Shown here one piece after another: positions 59,001-64,000 of a stretch of DNA of 64,000 nucleotides. The stretch is from Antedon mediterranea. Taxonomy: Eukaryota > Echinodermata > Crinoidea > Comatulida > Antedonidae. The notes under the pieces are model-generated. The model made no database searches. It was not told where the DNA came from and saw nothing but the letters and a program-made list of their open reading frames with translations. The position numbers were made by a program, and so were the translations under genes. Positions within the stretch are counted from its first letter, which is position 1. Each line of letters starts with the position of its first letter. The stretch spans positions 11,723,001-11,787,000 of the forward strand of contig NC_092673.1 of assembly GCF_964355755.1 (NCBI RefSeq). Reading direction: 5' to 3'.

Positions 59001-61758
59001 CACCGGGTAACCCCCTACTCGTCTCGAAAGACGTACTAGGTTCTTTAAAGTGCACACGAGCAAGTTGTGTACACTGGACCTACGGTTTATAGTCCTTATC
59101 CGAGAAGACTCGTTCTACCACCAGAACCATGGAGTAAGTGAGCCTCGAACCCCTGCCGATGTTATGGCTACGTGACGGTTCCACTGTCTTAACCGCTCGG
59201 CCACTCACTCACTACCCTGTGGGTTCTATTGTATTCGAGAACCATCTGAGGGGACCCCTAGATGGTATGCGAGCGAACCATCTAGTTACTAAATTTGCTT
59301 TATGTTAAAAGATCCCATAGAATTTGTTATGTGAAAAATAGCATTTCTCAAATACACAAAATAGATAAAACTGTGAACATCTAGTAACATCAGACCTATG
59401 GCAATGTGTACATCAGACCTATGGCAATGTGTACATCAGACCTATGGCAATGTGTACATATGACCTCAGTGATACATCTAGTAACAGCAGACCTATGGCA
59501 ATGTGTACATATGACCTATGGCAATGTGTACATATGACCTATGGCAATGTGTACATATGACCTATGGCAATGTGTACATATGACCTATGGCAATGTGTAC
59601 ATATGACCTATGGCAATGTGTACATATGACCTATGGCAATGTGTACATATGACCTATGGCAATGTGTACATATGACCTATGGCAATGTGTACATATGACC
59701 TATGGCAATGTGTACATATGACCTATGGCAATGTGTACATATGACCTATGGCAATGTGTACATATGACCTATGGCAATGTGTACATATGACCTATGGCAA
59801 TGTGTACATATGACCTATGGCAATGTGTACATATGACCTATGGCAATGTGTACATATGACCTATGGCAATGTGTACATATGACCTATGGCAATGTGTACA
59901 TATGACCTATGGCAATGTGTACATATGACCTATGGCAATGTGTACATATGACCTATGGCAATGTGTACATATGACCTATGGCAATGTGTACATATGACCT
60001 CAGTGATATTGTATGGGTTTGATTTCCTTTGTCAATTTAACAGACTTATATTACTTTACGAATATAGACACTATACCACAGGAAACCAATTTAATTTATT
60101 TTAAACTTATTTGTATCACAGGTGGGTCTATTTGCTGGATAATTTTGTAAATATTTGTAAAAACAAGTATCCTTTCAAAAACCCTTAAAGATGTATTGTC
60201 CCTTTGTCAAATTCCAAAAAAATAAAAATAAAAAGATTTCGAAAAAAAGTGGGTCATTTTGAAGCATTATAATAGTTATTAACTTTCACAAAAAATTAGT
60301 CGAGAAAAAAAATCATTTAACTGAAATAGAGACGTTTTTTTTTGTTCAAAAAATAACTTTGACTTCCAGTCAAAGTTTTCGATCAAAACATATCTCATAA
60401 TGCAACGCGCTTATTTGGCTACTCTGTACGCATAATCATAAAACTTCCTCGCGATCTGTGTGAAAACACCTTCTCAACCGTGAGGAGTTGTAAACAATCC
60501 TAATTAACATCATGCATAATGTATACTCATGGTTTGAAATCTTTGTTTACTTTCGCTCGCGACGATTTTCCAGACGAAATGTAATCAAATTAATTTAGCT
60601 GTTAATTACGTAAAATTGTTGTTTTTGGCTCGAATTTTCGACTTAAAGTAAAAAACTTTAATATTACTTTGATATCGCCAATTTAAATTTAGAATATTTT
60701 GACCTTCATTTTTTGTGTTTCAAGGGACAATACATCTTTAAATAAGTGCTACTGGATATTCCAAGGAGCAAACATAGGGAGAGTTGGGGAGATCGAACTT
60801 TCAGTAAATTGCTGGGCCCAGGAACCACCTACCTTTGAACATTAAACAAACATCATTATTGAGCACTTTTAACTCACTTCTCAAAACTTACATTTTTTGA
60901 TATTTTTTGCAGCGCCATGAGTAATGACTGTTGGAATGGCGCTATATAAATCTTTATCAATATGTCTTGGCAATGTCTTGGTAGAAAAATGTTCTTGGCA
61001 CATGCACAAAATTGAACACTAGAAGGCAGCATCTTTGCTTATGTGGGCACACTAACACTTCATCTTTTATTTTCACTCCATACTAGGAGAGGGTGCATTC
61101 TGGTTGTTATGCATTTAAGCAAATATATTTGCTTAGTATTATCAATAAATCCAACAAAAATTAAGTTACACTTTTTTTGGCTTTGATAAATCTGTCCCCT
61201 AGGTCATAAATTAAGATATTTTCCAGTTTCTGTATTAAAATGCACTTCTCAGCTATCCAGGACTAAACAGCTCATTCATTCAAGGAAAGTATACTGTCAA
61301 CCAATCAAATCTTTTAAATTGTGGTTTGATGAGGACAACAAAAGAGCTAATATTGTTTTCTGACTTTTACTTTATGTCTGTCACCTTTGCTTTGATTTCT
61401 TTAATTATTATGTCATTTACATACTTGTGCATAGTACTGTAGTTATAATTGTGTGCCTTTGATGATCAAAATAAAGATTGAAACATTGAATCATGGCTTG
61501 CTTCTCGTTATTATTAGTCAATATCATATTTAATAATAATAAATTTTAAACAAAAAAAACTAACTTGTAACATCTTGCTGAAGTCGTTAACCATCTTTTT
61601 AATACAGTCTACTAACTGGTCTGATAAATCTCTCACAAGAATTACTTGAAGGCTAGCCAATTGTTTTGTCCACTGTAAGGCGTAAGTGCCCAGGTACTGA
61701 AAACTTTGGGTTGCTTGCATAACACTTGTATCAACATCTCCATAACATGAAACATCGT
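53078..61758 (-). CDS. Unidentified multi-exon gene, C-terminal five exons
   Basis: Exons in coding order: 61758-61565, 57801-57643, 56984-56853, 53859-53631, 53367-53078. All junctions are GT..AG and phases join (two bases enter the first listed exon), giving about 334 residues ending in TAA. The sequence is mostly amphipathic helix with leucine-rich stretches: QYLGTYALQWTKQLASLQVI, LSDQLVDCIKKMVNDF, HQVICKALKFTARIIGELA, GILDGADALADRTIQEGIQL, LVKCCLQVLKSVQLLFLKVQ. A serine-rich C-terminal part follows (LLPSQSMISINISLQS) and an end ATRIECDREESI. It has no signal peptide or catalytic motif that I can name and looks like a helical scaffold. Upstream exons lie beyond 61758 and perhaps outside the window. 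Introns hold a LINE fragment, SINEs, a 23-bp satellite and a MITE. I do not recognise the family. Confidence 0.7.
54020..55400 (+). mobile_element. LINE 5' fragment with APE endonuclease
   Basis: Plus strand, antisense to the surrounding gene. A 5' open frame at 54024-54692 is followed by MDELSGTIKTE, an in-frame TAG, and ADIAIVTETWITKNSNPAKF (endonuclease N-terminus with the ETW motif). After a frame break come VYIPPNSEHCS, IVVLGDFNRNDLR and TLDLIITNL (54855-55205), then LGRSEHNCI with the conserved SxH. These are CR1/L2-type endonuclease motifs. Sequence ends before RT, so the copy is 3'-deleted or rearranged, and it is dead. Confidence 0.8.
55401..56840. other. Intron sequence with dispersed repeat and tRNA-like stretch
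   Basis: Bases 55415-55800 resemble the CG-containing dispersed repeat at 10.4 and 13.5 kb. Bases 56158-56232 on the minus strand read like a tRNA-derived SINE head: an A-box-like TGGCGCAGCGCATG and a B-box-like GAGTTCAAGACC. No intact tRNA fold was confirmed. Confidence 0.4.
57133..57560 (-). mobile_element. tRNA-derived SINE, diverged copy
   Basis: It shares with 58.9-59.2 kb the core CAGTGGCTGTG, ACTAGTACACCGGGGTAACCCC, GATGTACTAGGTTCTTTAAAGTGCAC and CCACCAGAACCA. Its 3' end (left side, CTTATTTATAGAGGGTGACCC) matches the 3' end of the LINE at 14.5 kb (TTTATTTATAGAGGGTAACCC), as expected for a SINE that borrows LINE machinery. The tRNA-like head is poorly preserved. Confidence 0.75.
58870..59213 (-). 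mobile_element. tRNA-derived SINE with clear A and B boxes
   Basis: On the minus strand the head reads GAGTGGCCGAGCGGTTAAGAC (A box) and GCAGGGGTTCGAGGCTCACT (B box) about 59207-59134, as in Leu/Ser tRNAs. A conserved body follows (GTGCACTTTAAAGAACC, TAGTACGTCTTTCGAGACGAG, GGGGGTTACCCGGTGTATTAG), then a GGGCCCTCTGGG/GGTCACCCAG 3' end and a T/G-rich simple tail on the plus strand (58879-58920). This is the best-preserved of three copies. Confidence 0.85.
59391..60000. repeat. 23-bp satellite, about 26 copies
   Basis: The unit is GTACATATGACCTATGGCAATGT. From about 59480 to 60000 copies are almost identical. The first copies (59391-59480) carry the variant ACATCAGACC and a CTCAGTGATACATCTAGTAACA interruption, and the sequence CTCAGTGAT recurs after the last copy. 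It lies in an intron of the unidentified minus-strand gene. Confidence 0.95.
60189..60737. mobile_element. 549-bp MITE, copy 3, TTAA-flanked
   Basis: Best-preserved copy: perfect termini AGATGTATTGTCCC and GGGACAATACATCT flanked by TTAA (60185-60188, 60738-60741). The body is collinear with 11959-12505. No coding capacity; it lies in an intron of the unidentified gene. Confidence 0.9.
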
Positions 61759-62084
61759 CTATATTGTAATAAAATTTGAATTTAACATGGGCATGTAATG
61801 TATAAAAAAATTACCTAATCTAAATTAATCAACTCATTTAACAAGCAAAATCAGCACTGTGGTCATGTTACAATGGACATTCATGTGCAAGATTGTATTG
61901 TAGTTATAAATGCAGCAAAAAAGTAGATTATTCTGTGGATTTGGTGATACCATGTACTGATGTAGTAATCTTTAGGTCAACTACACACGTTACTATTACA
62001 CAGCTTTAGGTGTGCCAATTCCCACAACTGTATATAAGCGGACAAATTCCAGATAATTATTTTAGGATAACAACCAACCCCAGG

Positions 62085-62300
62085 GGCGGATTGCAATAAA
62101 TGTCTTAAGTCTTAGACTTAAGACCAAGATGAAACCCTTGGCAATGATGGTCTTAGAGTTAAGACCATTGCAATATGAAATATAAGCCTAAGCCTATCAG
62201 TGCTGTGGTCTTACATTGTAATCCTCCTCTAGGCAGGCTTAGGACTATCACATGATCCAAGCAAGGCCACAATAAACACTAACCAAGATCGCCATGTAGT
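62085..62300. mobile_element. Possible Harbinger-type terminal region
   Basis: GGCGGATTGCAATAAATGTC followed by alternating TTAAGTCTTAGACTTAAGACC and GGTCTTAGAGTTAAGACC palindromic motifs looks like a subterminal region of a DNA transposon. At 63800-63845 the plus strand reads CSVVAATIVLHN, resembling the end of a Harbinger transposase. The interval 62.1-63.9 kb may thus be a degraded Harbinger with a recombinase piece inside. This is weak evidence. Confidence 0.3.
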
Positions 62301-62989
62301 AGACCATCATGGTTACGAAAGAGCTTTGAGGGTGTCTGATTCCACTGTCACCATGTACACAGTCAGGGCTCACCACCTTGATATGGGTCATGGTCAGCCG
62401 ACAACAATGAACAAATTAAAAATAGCTCAAAGTAGAAGAGAAGTTTCAATGTACAACTTCTAGACCTAAATCTTCAGCAACAGTTGATTTCTCACCAAAT
62501 CAACTGGAAATCTTAAATGCTATGCAACAGCAAGAAATGGATTTTTAAAAATCTATGTTGCAAGATAATATGATCTTAGGTCGGAATCTGAGTGTCGATC
62601 AAAAGACAGAATTAAGATGCCTCGTAAGAGACAGCGTTTGGGAAGCCCTTCGTCGGAGGATACCTTTTTTAGCCAACGAAGACGTAGTCGGATCTCTAAG
62701 TGACTATTCACCAACTGGGTCATACCAGCAAAAAAGTGAGGATGCCTTATCGGTGAAATACTCTGATAGATAATGACCTTGATATTAGGAAATTTAACCC
62801 GAAGAGGTTCTGTAATGTTAATTAACCCACATGAAGAGGCTAAAAATACATCATAAAACAAAGATATTCTGTTATGTTGGGGAGAACAAAGAACCCATCC
62901 TAGACCAATAAAAAAAAAAGTGACATTTTGGAAAAATTAAAACCTACTGTAGATCATTTTTTAAGTCAGCCGATATGCCAAAACTAATT

Positions 62990-63457
62990 AGATTGACATT
63001 AATAACAAAGAAATTTGAAACATGGAAAACTGACAATTCAATCTGGTCGTTGCATTTTTGGCAATGAATGGGCACAGAAAGTTGATGAAGACTTCGAGAT
63101 TAAAGGATGCATGTATTTGTCCGGTGCAAGCTATTTCTATGTGAATCACACCAGTACAATCAGGGGGTCGGAAACACAAATGTTTGTTAGCTACAATAAG
63201 TAGTTGGATGGTTGAAATTCTGGGTTTGACCGGTGTTAATACTGAACAATTTAGGGCTTCTTCAACTCGCTCGAGGAGAAGCTTCCTACTCCCACAAGAT
63301 GGGAGTTTCATTGAATAATATTTTAGAGGCAGCAGGATGGGCCTCTTCTTCAATGTTTAGCCGGTTTTATCATAACCCATCTACCGCTTCTTCAGTGACT
63401 GGAGGAGCTTCAAAGCCGCCAATTGATTCGAGCCGAGAGAGGGTGATGTATAACTAA
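62990..63457 (+). pseudogene. Tyrosine recombinase relic (DIRS/Crypton-like)
   Basis: Plus-strand pieces in three frames: TIRGSETQMFVSYNK ending 63203, WMVEILGLTGVNTEQFRASSTRS (63203-63275), GEASYSHKMGVSLNNILEAAGWASSSMFSRFYHNP (about 63280-63375). The order fits the C-terminal catalytic domain of eukaryotic tyrosine recombinases: STR supplies an arginine, the helix before AAGW follows, and FYH holds the candidate catalytic tyrosine. The usual histidine near STR appears as serine. Upstream, YLSGASYFYVNH (63110-63150) may belong to the same protein. Stops and two frameshifts show it is inactive. Confidence 0.6.
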
Positions 63458-64000
63458 TGACTATGCAAGGGTACGGAAGTATAATCATGATGATACGACT
63501 CCTCTCGAGGTGAGAAGCAATTCCCACCCACAAAGATTTAGGACAAAATATAACCCTCCCTAATTGATTCTCATGTTTTAGTGGGGTTTAAATATGTGTA
63601 CTGTTCACTGTTCGAAGTACTTCAGTTTTATTTTGTTGTCCTTGGAGGACATGTTTATGGTTTATGGTTTTCCTAAGTTATTTTCTGCGTTGTTCTACAG
63701 AGGGTTGATGTTACAAAACATAATTTATTCATGATTAGGGTTTGCAGACGCTTTCATTATATGCATTAAGAAAATCACATGCAACTAAATCGAGCATGCT
63801 CTGTGGTGGCTGCAACCATCGTTTTGCATAATGTATCTCCATCTCCCAGATAATGATGTTGCTCAGTACCCTGGGGACCAAAATGACCCAGAAAAAAATG
63901 AGCAATTGCCTAATAGATTTCTTTTTTTAAGTTCAATATATATTTGGAATAAATTTTATACTGTATACGTTAAATAGCCTTAATTAAATTATTTACTATT
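63458..64000. other. Non-coding right end of window
   Basis: No gene apart from the short Harbinger-like piece at about 63800-63845 (ACSVVAATIVLHN followed by stops). Otherwise AT-rich sequence without a recognised structure. Confidence 0.4.

Noticed and set aside
59391-60000. CRISPR-like array
   Set aside because: The 23-bp units are contiguous with no spacers, and the genome is eukaryotic.

Overview
The window is invertebrate nuclear DNA: AT-rich, repeat-dense, with spliced genes (GT..AG introns) and many short scattered transposon relics. The abundant TAGGCCTAGGCCTA-type motifs, CR1/L2-like LINEs, PIF/Harbinger relics and metazoan genes FPGS and SETD6 fit a marine invertebrate deuterostome, perhaps an echinoderm. 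That placement is an inference, not a proof. No operon, CRISPR, phage or bacterial feature is present.

Layout. Bases 1-170 are a minisatellite. At 2281-3555 (minus) lies a compact two-exon gene for a secreted precursor with signal peptide and tandem SSFDW repeats; I do not recognise it and consider it the most interesting item. Bases 3948-6197 are a foldback element with a 5-bp target duplication, disrupted by a 5'-truncated LINE. Bases 6.2-11.1 kb hold MITEs and repeats. From 30403 down to 11157 (minus) runs folylpolyglutamate synthase (FPGS), for which eleven phase-consistent coding exons can be placed. Its introns carry several LINE relics (14.47-19.47 kb), a TTAA-flanked MITE family, a nested foldback (23.05-24.30 kb), a pogo-like MITE and a 1.27-kb inverted-repeat element. 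The first exon (mitochondrial leader) was not found.

Bases 31.0-36 kb contain a LINE 3' relic and an intact ORF1-like reading frame. Bases 37.1-38.0 kb are a ~195-bp tandem repeat. Bases 38.7-42.8 kb are a decayed PIF/Harbinger transposon with transposase (plus) and MADF/Myb-like partner (minus), the transposase being split by a TTAA-flanked MITE. Bases 43.8-47.2 kb are a 3.3-kb non-autonomous TIR element with internal ~150-bp repeats.

SETD6 (protein lysine methyltransferase) is an intact, intronless plus-strand gene at 47842-49164. It is followed by a second foldback (49.55-50.6 kb) and a 395-bp tandem duplication. From 53078 to 61758 (minus) five well-formed exons encode the C-terminal part of a helical protein I cannot name. 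Its introns hold a LINE endonuclease fragment, tRNA-derived SINEs, a 23-bp satellite and another copy of the TTAA MITE. The right end (62.1-63.5 kb) carries a tyrosine-recombinase relic.

The host genes (secreted precursor, FPGS, SETD6, unknown gene) are independent. What links the window is layered transposon insertion, much of which can be ordered in time from nested inserts and target duplications.
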